Source: Candidatus Fraserbacteria bacterium (GTDB lineage: Bacteria > Bipolaricaulota > Bipolaricaulia > RBG-16-55-9 > JAJCYT01). Taken from it: a stretch of DNA of 64,000 nucleotides. The DNA is taken from positions 1 through 64,000 of the forward strand of contig JAJCYT010000035.1 of NCBI GenBank assembly GCA_029262795.1, given 5' to 3'. This document shows, piece after piece, positions 1 through 8,377 of this stretch; position 1 is the first letter of the stretch; each line of letters begins with the position of its first letter. The notes under the pieces are model-generated. The model saw nothing but the letters and a program-made list of their open reading frames with translations, was not told the DNA's origin and searched no databases. Made by a program: the position numbers and the translations under genes.

Positions 1-133
1 TACTCACCGCCACATTCGTTTCTTTTTTACAATTCCTTTCTGCAATTTTAAAAAGAATTGGTCATGAGTCCTTCTCAATGTGACCTGTAATACATAAAAT
101 GTTATTGAACAGAGATTTCTTGAGGAGGGTCAT

Positions 134-646
134 ATGAAAAAATCGTGGCTAATTTTGTTGGTTGTAGGCATGGTTGCACTCACCGGGTGTGGCATGTCTC
201 AGGTTCAAAACGAATTGGAATCAACGCCCGCTGAGGGACCACCTTCGGCAACTCAATTAAACCTTGGTATGCCCAACCCCGAAATTGCCGTGGCTATTTT
301 GCCAGGGTTTAGGGGAAATGGTTGCTTGGGGCTGGTGCCTTGTGAGATTCATGTAAAGGTTAATGAAGTGGTGGATATTGTGTTTACCTATGTGGTGCCA
401 AATTTCTGCTTTCCGACTTATGGTGCCCCGATGTGTAAACCCGGATTAGATATTGATTTGCCATCAGACGGTCTTCGCGTCGGGCACGGTGGCATGAGGG
501 CAGGCCACTATATGATCACCCCGCAATTCTCTGCTGAGACGGCAGGTGAACATTTTATTCGGGTTGATTATGAGCTGACTCAAAACCGTTGGGTCAAGGC
601 AGACTACTCTGGTTCCACTGTACTTAAAGTCATTGCGACGGAATAG
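134..646 (+). CDS. Exported lipoprotein of unknown function
   Basis: The N-terminus is a lipoprotein signal peptide: two lysines, a hydrophobic core and a lipobox LTGC with the lipidated cysteine at residue 19. The ATG follows a strong GAGGAGG ribosome site. The mature part, about 150 residues, starts with a polar Pro/Ser/Thr linker. It then has a beta-rich body with cysteines in the patterns CLGLVPC, FCFP and MCKPG, which could form disulfides outside the cytoplasm. I do not recognise the family. It appears monocistronic and ends at a hairpin it shares with the convergent gene at 699. The lipoprotein call is firm; the function is open. Confidence 0.8.
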   Translation: MKKSWLILLVVGMVALTGCGMSQVQNELESTPAEGPPSATQLNLGMPNPEIAVAILPGFRGNGCLGLVPCEIHVKVNEVVDIVFTYVVPNFCFPTYGAPMCKPGLDIDLPSDGLRVGHGGMRAGHYMITPQFSAETAGEHFIRVDYELTQNRWVKADYSGSTVLKVIATE

Positions 647-654
647 ATTTTTTT

Positions 655-690
655 ATCGAAGGAGTGGGTCAAACAGCCCACTCCTTCGAT
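655..690. terminator. Bidirectional hairpin between convergent genes
   Basis: A perfect 14-bp inverted repeat (655-668 with 677-690, arm ATCGAAGGAGTGGG) with an 8-nt loop lies between the converging genes ending at 646 and 699. A T-run sits just before the left arm. It is placed to end transcription from both sides. Confidence 0.7.
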
Positions 691-698
691 TTCGTACT

Positions 699-1736
699 TT
701 AAGGCAAACAGCTTTCACCGAGCGTGTTGTTTTCGAACACGGTTTCTTCTAATGTCAGATTGATATGATAATCATCTTCTTCTGCGCCGCATTGAATTAA
801 AACCGCCATAATTCCCCATCCGGAATGTTGAATAATTTGTGAATTTCTTAAAGTGATATTGCCGTTGCCATTAAGCGTTAAACCATTACAAGAGATCCCA
901 TCTTCGGCGCATTCTGGGCGGACCCCGTTGGCTTCAATACGAAGTGATTCAAGCAGGGCATCATTGCCAATATCAATAAACTGTATACCATCGAACCCAT
1001 TATTCATCACATCAGACCGTCGTAGGGTTACATTTGGTCCGGGATTTCCAATGATATTGAGCCCATTTTCCTGATTTCCATTTGCTTGTGAATCTTCCAT
1101 CAGAAATTGTGTTGGGCCAAGAAGCAACAAACCATCGCTGTTATTTTGAGAAAATTGAGAACGAGTGATACGGATTTCTGATGGGCCAAACTGACTAAAG
1201 CCTTGCGTAATTAATCCTGAATCGCCATTTTCTTGAACAACGACGCCATCTGTTATCAAACGTCCACCAAATATTTGAATGCCGTCATCATGATTGTCCA
1301 GTACTTGCACATTGAGCAAACTGACATTGAAATCTCCCGTGATCGAAATACCATCTGGGCAATTCCCTTGACTAAAGCAGTCTTCTTGGCCTTCGATTGG
1401 AAATGCACCTCGAACAATCAGGTTTTCTAATGTCACATCCAAGGTGTCACCTGTTCGAAACATACGAACGACGGATCGACCTGCAGTTGCGCCAACCAAA
1501 ACTGTTTCGCCACTTTCTGCCCCCCGTAATGTGATGGATTCTCCAATTGTGAAATTCGTTCTGAATTCTCCTGATTCAAAGCAAATAGTTTGATTGTTCA
1601 GGGCTTCTTCTACAATCAATGCCACATCATCTTCCGGGGAGAGTGTGATATCACACTCTGTAGATTGTGCCCACAGATTGAATGGCAAGATGAGCATTGA
1701 CAGGATCGCTAATAAAAAAAGTTTCTTTGTTCTCAT
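699..1736 (-). CDS. Secreted right-handed parallel beta-helix protein
   Basis: This is a signal-peptide protein (residues 1-23, ending LWAQS) whose body is a run of about 22-residue repeats with pectate-lyase-like turns, such as ITLRGAESGETVLVG, VTLENLIVRGAF, VSLLNVQVLDNHDDGI, IRITRSQFSQNNSDGL and VTLRRSDVMNNGFDGI. This pattern is typical of right-handed beta-helix repeat proteins of the NosD/DUF1565 type, which bind or cleave polysaccharides or act as surface scaffolds. I see no catalytic residues that point to one enzyme. The ATG has a GAGGAGG site. C-terminal cysteines may form a disulfide cap. It is probably extracellular or periplasmic. Confidence 0.75.
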   Translation of the reverse strand: MRTKKLFLLAILSMLILPFNLWAQSTECDITLSPEDDVALIVEEALNNQTICFESGEFRTNFTIGESITLRGAESGETVLVGATAGRSVVRMFRTGDTLDVTLENLIVRGAFPIEGQEDCFSQGNCPDGISITGDFNVSLLNVQVLDNHDDGIQIFGGRLITDGVVVQENGDSGLITQGFSQFGPSEIRITRSQFSQNNSDGLLLLGPTQFLMEDSQANGNQENGLNIIGNPGPNVTLRRSDVMNNGFDGIQFIDIGNDALLESLRIEANGVRPECAEDGISCNGLTLNGNGNITLRNSQIIQHSGWGIMAVLIQCGAEEDDYHINLTLEETVFENNTLGESCLP

Positions 1737-1845
1737 TAATGGCCCCTCCTCAAGAATTTGTCTTTTGAACTTAAGAACAAAGCAACCAACAAAGAATGAT
1801 TTTGGGATAAGTTGCGAATGATTGGGATGAATGGGAGAAATGACC

Positions 1846-2604
1846 CTAGAAATAATCCAATTTCTTGCGTAATTTTTCTCGACAACTTCGGCTCATCTTC
1901 AATCGTTGACCATTTTTAAGGATGGCAACGTATTCACCTTTAAACATGGGTTGAAACTCTTTGAGATGATTTAAGTTGATCAGGGTTGAACGGTGAATGC
2001 GGATAAAGTTTTCTGGATCTAACTTTTCTTCTAACCCCCCGAGTGTTTCTCGTATGAGGTGATGAGATTCATCATGATACACACGTACATAATTGGCAGC
2101 AGATTCAATCCACTGAATGTTTTCAACAGGAATCATGAAGGTTCGATCCTGACTTTTGACTGCCACATGCTTCAGATAACGTGGTTGCTTGTGTTGTTGC
2201 AACAGGGTTTGTAATCGTTTTTCGATCTCATCCTGTTGTTGCAATTGAAGTTGTTGTGTGGCTCTTTGAAGCGTTTGATAAAAACGGTCGTCTTCAAAGG
2301 GTTTGAGCAAGTAATCAAGTGCATGGGCATCAAAGGCTTGAAGAGCGTACTGATCATACGCGGTCACAAACACGATTAAAGGTGCAGGGGACTTAAGCCG
2401 CTTGATGACATCAAAACCATCTAATTGAGGCATTTGAACATCAAGAAAAACCAAATCGGGTTGGAGTTTGGCAATGGCGTCGATGGCCTGTTGGCCTGTG
2501 GCACACTCTGCCAGAATATGTACTTGCTCTTCCTGTTTAAGCAGGGAACGGATTCGTTTTCTTGCCAACGATTCGTCGTCGACGATGAGAATGTTCATGC
2601 TCAT
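1846..2604 (-). CDS. LytTR-family response regulator
   Basis: Residues 1-120 form a receiver domain with acidic pocket D9/D10, phospho-acceptor D55 in LVFLDVQMPQ, and a conserved Lys in YLLKPF. Residues 150-252 form a LytTR DNA-binding domain with ESAANYVRVY, FIRIHRSTLINL and the C-terminal arginine-rich RCREKLRKK segment. A Gln-rich linker joins them. The length of 252 is normal for the AlgR/LytR class. The start lies inside the end of the histidine-kinase gene (68-nt overlap in another frame), so the pair is translationally coupled. It probably controls the promoter of the small gene at 3808, where direct repeats occupy the -35 region. Confidence 0.92.
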   Translation of the reverse strand: MSMNILIVDDESLARKRIRSLLKQEEQVHILAECATGQQAIDAIAKLQPDLVFLDVQMPQLDGFDVIKRLKSPAPLIVFVTAYDQYALQAFDAHALDYLLKPFEDDRFYQTLQRATQQLQLQQQDEIEKRLQTLLQQHKQPRYLKHVAVKSQDRTFMIPVENIQWIESAANYVRVYHDESHHLIRETLGGLEEKLDPENFIRIHRSTLINLNHLKEFQPMFKGEYVAILKNGQRLKMSRSCREKLRKKLDYF

Positions 2605-3676
2605 GTTGATCTTTCTCTAAAATAGTCGATTCAGTGTCAATGGGTAAAAGCAACGTTGCTAATGTGCCGTTGTTTTCCCGCTTTAGTTCAAGTGTGGCAG
2701 CATTGCCATACAGATGTTGTAAGCGCTGTTGTGTGTTTGATAGTCCAATGCCTATATCGGTTTTGCGCTTCAGCTCAGGTCCATTATCCCAAACGTGTAG
2801 CAATAGCTGATGGTCTTGAATTGAGCTTTGAATGACAATTTGCCCTTCTTTCACTCGGTTTGCAATGCCGTGCACAATCGCATTTTCTACCAAAGGTTGA
2901 AGCATCAGGTTGGGAATCAGAAGGTCTTGGGTTTCAGGCGCAATTTTGTAGTCAACGTTTAGACGATCTGAAAATCGAACCAATTCTATATTCAAATATA
3001 GTTTGATAAACTCAAGTTCTTCTTTTAAGGATTGCCGATGGCGTTTGCCGCTGTCCAAGGTGTGTCTTAACAAATCACTCAATCGAGCCAACATGGTGCG
3101 CGCAGCTTTGGGTTCATCTTCCACTAACGCAGATATGGCATTGAGGGTGTTGAACAAAAAGTGCGGATTCAATTGCATTCTCAGTGCTTGAACCTGTGCA
3201 TGGGCCAGTTGTGTTTCCAGTTGGGATGCCGTAATTTTGCGGTCCTGGTATTTATGGTAATAGCTCCAGGCATTGTACAATAAAAAAAGCACCCAGTAAT
3301 AGATCATATTTTCCAAAAATTGTACTCTGAAAAAATAGATCATTCTTTCAACAATTGGATTGGCATAAATCAGCATGTCAATCCCAACTGAAATGAGTAA
3401 GTGTGTAGCAGCAAAAACCACACTTGAAGCCAGATGTATAAGCAAGCTGTGGGCGATTCTTTGAGGACCCAAAGGAAATTTTCTTGCAACTGGGAGAATG
3501 AATAAAGCCAATACCGCCCAAATGTATATATCTGGCATTCCCCACCAAAGTACAATCCAGGGGTTTTCCAGGTTTGAATCATGCTTGATCAAAAAAAGAT
3601 GAAGGCTATACCCAACGCCAATAATGCTCCAAATGGCAAAATATAAAGGCCATTTAATCCAAGGGTTTTTTATCAT
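2537..3676 (-). CDS. LytS/AlgZ-type membrane sensor histidine kinase
   Basis: The kinase has about four membrane helices in residues 8-140, a short coiled segment, then a His_kinase (PF06580-type) domain with the phospho-acceptor H172 in QLNPHFLFNTLNA. An ATPase domain follows with the N-box NLMLQPLVENAIVHG and G-box VWDNGPE / GIGLSNTQQRL. I place the start at ATG 3676, because an AAGGAGG site sits just upstream. A TTG 21 nt earlier would start inside that site. The C-terminal tail is His/Arg-rich (EHEHSHRRRR) and is encoded over the start of the response-regulator gene. Helix-only sensors of this class detect membrane or small-molecule signals; the ligand is unknown. Confidence 0.92.
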   Translation of the reverse strand: MIKNPWIKWPLYFAIWSIIGVGYSLHLFLIKHDSNLENPWIVLWWGMPDIYIWAVLALFILPVARKFPLGPQRIAHSLLIHLASSVVFAATHLLISVGIDMLIYANPIVERMIYFFRVQFLENMIYYWVLFLLYNAWSYYHKYQDRKITASQLETQLAHAQVQALRMQLNPHFLFNTLNAISALVEDEPKAARTMLARLSDLLRHTLDSGKRHRQSLKEELEFIKLYLNIELVRFSDRLNVDYKIAPETQDLLIPNLMLQPLVENAIVHGIANRVKEGQIVIQSSIQDHQLLLHVWDNGPELKRKTDIGIGLSNTQQRLQHLYGNAATLELKRENNGTLATLLLPIDTESTILEKDQHEHEHSHRRRRIVGKKTNPFPA

Positions 3677-3747
3677 ATCGGCCTCCTTCCTCAGCAATCA
3701 TATGCGCGCAGAACTTTAGATTTCAATTTTTTTGGGATTAAGAAAAT

Positions 3748-3781
3748 TTGTCACGGTGTTGTCACGATTAGGAATTATGCT
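3748..3781 (+). promoter_or_regulatory. Candidate LytTR-activated promoter with direct repeats
   Basis: Two perfect copies of TTGTCACG (3748-3755 and 3759-3766) lie 11 bp apart, one helical turn. A -10-like TATGCT follows at 3776-3781. At the expected -35 place (3753-3758) the bases ACGGTG do not fit a sigma-70 box, which suggests an activator site. It lies between the divergent kinase gene and the small gene at 3808. Binding by the neighbouring LytTR regulator is inferred. Confidence 0.45.
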
Positions 3782-3807
3782 TGGAACAAGAACGCAAGGA
3801 GGCCAGG

Positions 3808-3915
3808 ATGGAACACTTAAACACAAACATCGGCATGATTCTTTGGATAGTTTTTACATTTGCAATGATATGGACCTGGAGCCGAACAACAAAAAAGGAA
3901 CGCTCCAGTGAATGA
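3808..3915 (+). CDS. 35-residue single-helix membrane peptide
   Basis: An ATG at 3808 follows AAGGAGG with good spacing and opens a 35-codon frame ending TGA at 3915. The peptide begins MEHLNTNIGMILWIVF and has one hydrophobic helix (about residues 8-24, rich in Ile, Phe, Met, Trp) followed by a basic tail with SRTTKKERSS. This is a typical short transmembrane micropeptide with its C-terminus in the cytoplasm. It stands alone, is preceded by a promoter-like region with direct repeats, and is closed by a strong hairpin at 3951. It is divergent from the LytS/LytR-type pair, so it may be that system's target or a partner of the sensor. I know of no named family. Confidence 0.65.
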   Translation: MEHLNTNIGMILWIVFTFAMIWTWSRTTKKERSSE

Positions 3916-3950
3916 CCTCCATCCTCTTCTCCCAGAAACCCTCCTAAGCT

Positions 3951-3992
3951 TTGCAAGTGAGGTGATGAACAAGTTCGTCACCTCACTTGCAA
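3951..3992 (+). terminator. Long hairpin after the micropeptide gene
   Basis: An inverted repeat of about 20 bp, TTGCAAGTGAGGTGATGAAC facing GTTCGTCACCTCACTTGCAA with a 2-nt loop and one G-T pair, lies 35 nt after the stop at 3915. There is no clean T-tract afterwards, so it may act as an RNA-stabilising 3' end as much as a terminator. Confidence 0.6.
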
Positions 3993-4118
3993 GCCCTTCC
4001 TTATTCAAAGTTAAGAAATAAACGATGACATTTCTTGATAGAATTTGAAGCCCATTTTTTGAAAGTTGCATTTCGAATGAAATTTGAAAATGATGGGTGA
4101 TGCAAGTGGGAGGTTAAA

Positions 4119-5030
4119 ATGGCATCTGGATCAAAGAAAGTTATTTATGCAGCACTGGTTGGGAATTTTTTAATTGCAATCACTAAATTTTTCGCTGCTG
4201 CAATCACAAACAGTTCGGCCATGTTGTCAGAGGGCATCCACTCTATCGTTGATACTGGCAATCAGGTGTTGCTGCTTTATGGACTAAAGCGGGCCAGCAT
4301 GCCGCCAGACTCTAAATTTCCCTTTGGTCATGGCAAAGAGGTTTATTTTTGGAGCTTTGTGGTTGCCATCCTTATCTTTGCTGTTGGGGCAGGGGTATCA
4401 CTTTACGAAGGAATTCAACACATGTTGCACCCAGCCCATATAGTCGATCCCACGATCAACTACATTGTGTTAGGGTTGGCTATGGTTTTTGAAGGTGTTG
4501 CTTGGCTCTTTGCTTTGAAAGAATTTAAGCACGCCAAAGGCAACCTTGATTATGTAACTGCTGTTAAACGAAGCAAAGATCCCACATTGTTCGTTGTTTT
4601 GTTTGAGGATTCTGCCGCCATGCTTGGTTTGGTGGTGGCTTTTTTGGGCGTGTTCCTCACCCAGGTTACTCATATTGCTTTATTCGATGGGCTGGCTTCA
4701 GTCATCATCGGCTTCATTCTGGCGGGGACAGCGATTTGGCTGGCGATTGAAACCAAAGGATTACTGATTGGTGAAGCTGCTGAACCCGAAGTGATTCAGG
4801 GGATTCGCAATATGGCAAAAGCTTATCCCGATATTTTGCACGTTAACGAAGTGCTGACCATGCACATGGGGCCAGAATTTATTTTGGTCAACCTCAGTGT
4901 GAATTTTTCTGACGCCAATGTTTCTGACGATATCGAAAACATCATTTCAAAATTAGATAAGCAAATTAAATCTGAATTTCCACAGGTTAAGCGGGTGTTC
5001 GTCGAAGCTGAAAGGCGTAATATTAGCTGA
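4119..5030 (+). CDS. Cation diffusion facilitator (CDF) family metal transporter
   Basis: The length of 303 and the arrangement of about six helices fit a CDF antiporter that exports divalent metal (Zn, Mn, Co or Fe) in exchange for protons. The TM2 metal site is visible as SEGIHSIVDTGNQ with H41 and D45. TM5 carries further acidic residues (FEDSAAM and ALFDGLASVIIG). The last 90 residues form the cytoplasmic domain (ILHVNEVLTMHMGPEFILVNL). It lacks the His-rich loop of many zinc-specific members, so the metal cannot be assigned. The ATG has a GGGAGG site. The gene is monocistronic and ends at a shared hairpin. Confidence 0.9.
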   Translation: MASGSKKVIYAALVGNFLIAITKFFAAAITNSSAMLSEGIHSIVDTGNQVLLLYGLKRASMPPDSKFPFGHGKEVYFWSFVVAILIFAVGAGVSLYEGIQHMLHPAHIVDPTINYIVLGLAMVFEGVAWLFALKEFKHAKGNLDYVTAVKRSKDPTLFVVLFEDSAAMLGLVVAFLGVFLTQVTHIALFDGLASVIIGFILAGTAIWLAIETKGLLIGEAAEPEVIQGIRNMAKAYPDILHVNEVLTMHMGPEFILVNLSVNFSDANVSDDIENIISKLDKQIKSEFPQVKRVFVEAERRNIS

Positions 5031-5036
5031 TTAATG

Positions 5037-5082
5037 AAGAACAACAGAGGGTTTTTACTTGAAGTCTCCTCTGTTGTTCTTG
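5037..5082. terminator. Bidirectional terminator between convergent genes
   Basis: A perfect 14-bp stem (AAGAACAACAGAGG at 5037-5050 with its complement at 5069-5082) sits between the CDF gene and the convergent gene ending at 5092. It is placed to serve both strands. Confidence 0.75.
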
Positions 5083-5091
5083 TGAACTTGA

Positions 5092-7260
5092 TTATGGTTT
5101 TACAAATCCTTGAGTGAAATCGATCTTTTCAATCCATTCAGGAAAATCAATCAATGGATTGCGATTGCCCTGGACAGTAAATATTGTTGCATTGCGATGT
5201 TTTTCGTACTCATTTGGCGGAAAACTGTTGTGCCACTGAATCAATGTTTTAATACTTTCTGAGGAAAGCCGTACCCCATCGCCTCCAATTTCACCTCGAT
5301 ATCGCAGGAGGAAGTACAGAGTGGCTCGTGCCACAGTGCCTTTGCCCGCATTGGGTTCAAAACGATTTTCACCATCCCGAAAACCACAGGCGTCGCGTTC
5401 AGCTTCATCCATGCTGACAGAAGAATCTTCGGGATCAAAGCCTTCAAAATCGAAATAAGCCAAATTGCTGCGAAATGAGTTGCACCCCGACTCGCAAGTG
5501 AACAGATGATGTAAGTCGCACTTGGGCACTTTATGCTTGTTGAACCACGATTGCGGTACCACATGTTCACAGTTAAATGGCGTGCTGCTTTCCAACAGAT
5601 CCAATTCAGATTGCAGATCTTCGCGCGACAATTCCATTTGCATCAGTTCTTTGGTACGAGCTTCTAACTCCATTTCCAGTTCAACTTCGTTCAAAATGGT
5701 TTCCAGGGGATCGAAAATTTGGTCATTTGGTTTGGCATAAATGCTGTGTAAATGGCCTGCCTCTTTGCGATCGACCAAGGGATACAAATGATCCCAGCGC
5801 GTTCGCTTGTAATTGGTCAATTGGGTTTGGTGGGTGTTAATCAACAAGTCTGAGAGCATATCAAACATTGCTTTTGATTTCTTCCTGGATGATCCCTCAA
5901 TGTTGTCCAGGCTTTCAGGATAATATGCTTTAATGGCTGCTTTGTCTGCTTCTGCATCATAGTAAGGGTTGTCTGGGCCAAATGGTTTGATACTTTCTTT
6001 AAATCGTTCTATATCTGCATTGCTGACACTGACAAGCCCACCAGTCGGACTAGCGGATGCAGGAGATTCCCCTCTTGTTGGATGAGATATGGCTGGCATT
6101 TGCCCCTGCCCAACCCCAACACTGATCTGCAATGGAATGGTCCAGTGTGCCACACCATCGTCCCCCATCACCATGCGAGGGGCTAAGACCTGTTCGGTGT
6201 CATCCGCTGTCCAACTATTTGATTGCGCACTGATAAGGTCCAAAAACGATGGTGGCGGAAGCTGAGTTTGAGCAAATATATCTTTCTGTGATTGTGGTGC
6301 CGTACTCAATTGCGATTCGACGTGGCTGACGATTTGGCTGATGCGTATGCCTTCATTGGCGACCCAGTTGATGTTGGAGATGTCCTGAGTGCTGCGGTTC
6401 CAAATTGAGCCATCAGTCAGCAGGTAATTGCCATTGGCATCCATATCTGGAACGCCTGCATGGTGCAGGGCTGCCACTTGCCAATGGTCGTTGTAAACGG
6501 GAGAACCGGATGACCCTCTTTGCGTGTCTGTTTCATAATGCAGAAAACTTTCAGGCAGCCTCACCACTTTGTTTTGACGGATGGAAAGCTGGAGGGGTTC
6601 GCCGCTTGGATGTTGGATAATGTTCACACGATGCCCCACCAATGCCTTGCCTGAGGCGGGGTGGAGTTGATTCCATCCGCGCTCCTCCACGGCGTCTCCA
6701 TTGGCATTGACAGGTTGCACAGCGACCAAGGTAAAATCAAGGGCTTCATCTGTCATAAAAAAAGTGCCTGGTTCAAAGCGAAATTGAACCGGCGGTTGGG
6801 TGTTGCCTGGTGTGAGTTCGTAATAGCCAAATTGAATAAAGCTGTTGCTGGCTGTTTGGCGATTTTTCAATACATGATTGTTGGTCATGAGCAACCGAGG
6901 AGACACCATAAAGCCAGTGCCAAAACCATTGCCCTCAGCACTTTGAATCACCACTCGTCCCACGGAACGAGAAATGGCTGCACCCTTATAGAGAAAGGTG
7001 ATATCCATCAATTCATTGTTTGCGCCGATGATTCTTTCTAGCGCAAACGTTTTATTTGTGTAAACCTTATTGATTTCGGTTTCCCGAAACCCTCGAATTC
7101 GACAGTTGCTGGCAATGCGATCTGGGGCATCAATTTTAAATGGATCACCATGGATGCCTTTATCCAGCTCTTTTTGGGTTTTCTCTCTATTGGTTGCATC
7201 CTGTGCATAGCGAATGCCCGCTTGTTGAATTTGTTTGATTTGACGGTCGAGCAAGGCCAT
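5092..7260 (-). CDS. Trypsin-like serine protease fused to endonuclease I
   Basis: Two catalytic modules share one 722-residue chain. Residues about 95-275 are a trypsin/V8-fold protease with triad H129 (TNNHVL), D175 (LDFTLV) and S251 (RGSSGSPV). Residues about 430-715 match endonuclease I (EndA/NucM, His-Me finger): NPYYDAEADK, H566 in FNCEHVVPQSWF, and CDLHHLFTCESGCNSFRSNLAYF. A charged helical stretch (about 525-560) is inserted before the nuclease motif. No signal peptide is visible, so it probably acts in the cytoplasm or is delivered by another route. The start has an AAGGAG site. It is monocistronic with no obvious immunity gene. A self-activating or phage-responsive effector is possible but not shown. 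Confidence 0.88.
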   Translation of the reverse strand: MALLDRQIKQIQQAGIRYAQDATNREKTQKELDKGIHGDPFKIDAPDRIASNCRIRGFRETEINKVYTNKTFALERIIGANNELMDITFLYKGAAISRSVGRVVIQSAEGNGFGTGFMVSPRLLMTNNHVLKNRQTASNSFIQFGYYELTPGNTQPPVQFRFEPGTFFMTDEALDFTLVAVQPVNANGDAVEERGWNQLHPASGKALVGHRVNIIQHPSGEPLQLSIRQNKVVRLPESFLHYETDTQRGSSGSPVYNDHWQVAALHHAGVPDMDANGNYLLTDGSIWNRSTQDISNINWVANEGIRISQIVSHVESQLSTAPQSQKDIFAQTQLPPPSFLDLISAQSNSWTADDTEQVLAPRMVMGDDGVAHWTIPLQISVGVGQGQMPAISHPTRGESPASASPTGGLVSVSNADIERFKESIKPFGPDNPYYDAEADKAAIKAYYPESLDNIEGSSRKKSKAMFDMLSDLLINTHQTQLTNYKRTRWDHLYPLVDRKEAGHLHSIYAKPNDQIFDPLETILNEVELEMELEARTKELMQMELSREDLQSELDLLESSTPFNCEHVVPQSWFNKHKVPKCDLHHLFTCESGCNSFRSNLAYFDFEGFDPEDSSVSMDEAERDACGFRDGENRFEPNAGKGTVARATLYFLLRYRGEIGGDGVRLSSESIKTLIQWHNSFPPNEYEKHRNATIFTVQGNRNPLIDFPEWIEKIDFTQGFVKP

Positions 7261-7391
7261 TCAAACTCCTTCTTGAATTTTTTGAAAACCTGATTCGCTT
7301 ACATTAGATCATACTGCCAAGAGATTAAATGGAGGTTAAATGAGAATTGAATTCAAAAAATTTTATAGAATGAGAACACTTCAAGAAAAAT

Positions 7392-8264
7392 TTACTGATC
7401 GCTAACGATACGAAAACCAATGTGATGGTCTTGATAAGTGGGAGGGTCTTCAAAGTGGCGATAGGCTGCTCGACCTGCAAAAGGGTGGGACCCCCACCAG
7501 CCACCTTTTTCGACCTTGATACGGCCTGTCTCCGGACCTTGGGGATTGATGAATGAAATGTCCTGCTTGTAATAGTTACGATCAAGCCAGTCGTTAACCC
7601 ACTCCATGACATTGCCGGACAGGTTATAGGCACCGACCCAACTGACACCTTCGGGGAAGTGGTCAATGGCAACCGTACTGTCGAAGTCAACAATGTTGGA
7701 AATGCTTCGATCAAATTCATTGCCATACGGGAAGATGAGGGATTCGGGGCCACGGGCTGCAAACTCCCATTCGGCTTCGGTTGGAAGACGTCCGCCACGC
7801 CAGGTGGCATAAGCTTCGGCCTCAAACCAGGTGATGCAGGCGCGAGGAAAGTTTTCATCGGTTTCAGAACACTCAAGTGGTTTATTGTCGGGGCGATTTG
7901 ATGTCTTCCAAGTCCAGCCTGCTTCAGACCAAAATGATTGATTCTCATATCCGCCAGCATCTACAAATGCAGCAAATGCGCCGTTGCTGACTTCATATTT
8001 ATCAATCCAGTAACCGTTGGTTAAGGTGACTTGATGTTGGGGTTGCTCACTAAAAAGTTCGGTTCTTCCCCAGGGTGGCGGAATGATAGAAGCTTCATCG
8101 GTTCCCATCAGAAAAGTACCAGCAGGCACCCATACTTGCTCAATGCCATGTTCATCCGTGCGTTCTGTGCCTGGTTCTCGGTCAGCTTGTCCGGCCATTA
8201 ACAACGCTCCTCCAATGGCAAAAGCAAACAACAGCGTAACGGTCCAGGACCATAACTTCCTCAT
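7392..8264 (-). CDS. Exported FGE/SUMF1-fold protein, probably non-catalytic for formylglycine
   Basis: I take the ATG at 8264, which gives a clean signal peptide (MRKLWSWTVTLLFAFAIGGA) and an AAAGGTG site. The longer frame back to 8456 would run across the divergent gene's start. The body shows the formylglycine-generating-enzyme (SUMF1) fold: VWVPAGTFLMGTDE, YEVSNGAFAAFV, GRLPTEAEWEFAARG, NLSGNVMEWVNDWL, and GGWWGSHPFAGRAAYRH near the C-terminus. The cysteine pair that copper-dependent FGEs carry in that last region is absent. It is therefore more likely a structural or ligand-binding relative than a sulfatase activator. It is divergent from the acylase gene at 8378. Confidence 0.85.
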   Translation of the reverse strand: MRKLWSWTVTLLFAFAIGGALLMAGQADREPGTERTDEHGIEQVWVPAGTFLMGTDEASIIPPPWGRTELFSEQPQHQVTLTNGYWIDKYEVSNGAFAAFVDAGGYENQSFWSEAGWTWKTSNRPDNKPLECSETDENFPRACITWFEAEAYATWRGGRLPTEAEWEFAARGPESLIFPYGNEFDRSISNIVDFDSTVAIDHFPEGVSWVGAYNLSGNVMEWVNDWLDRNYYKQDISFINPQGPETGRIKVEKGGWWGSHPFAGRAAYRHFEDPPTYQDHHIGFRIVSDQ

Positions 8265-8377
8265 CCGATGAAACACCTTTCCATTTAGCTTTAAATAGTT
8301 TACACGAGGCTTCTCGAAATTTTGACAGATGTCCATTACATTACACTGGGGAAATTCGACACTTTTCAGGAGGCATT

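Noticed and set aside
6661..7041. Open frame antisense to the protease-nuclease gene
   Set aside because: It has no ribosome site or recognisable protein features and lies wholly within a well-supported gene; it is a shadow frame.
7325..7960. Long minus-strand frame overlapping the FGE-fold gene
   Set aside because: The alternative frame is rich in Pro/Ser and matches nothing, while the other frame has clear FGE motifs.
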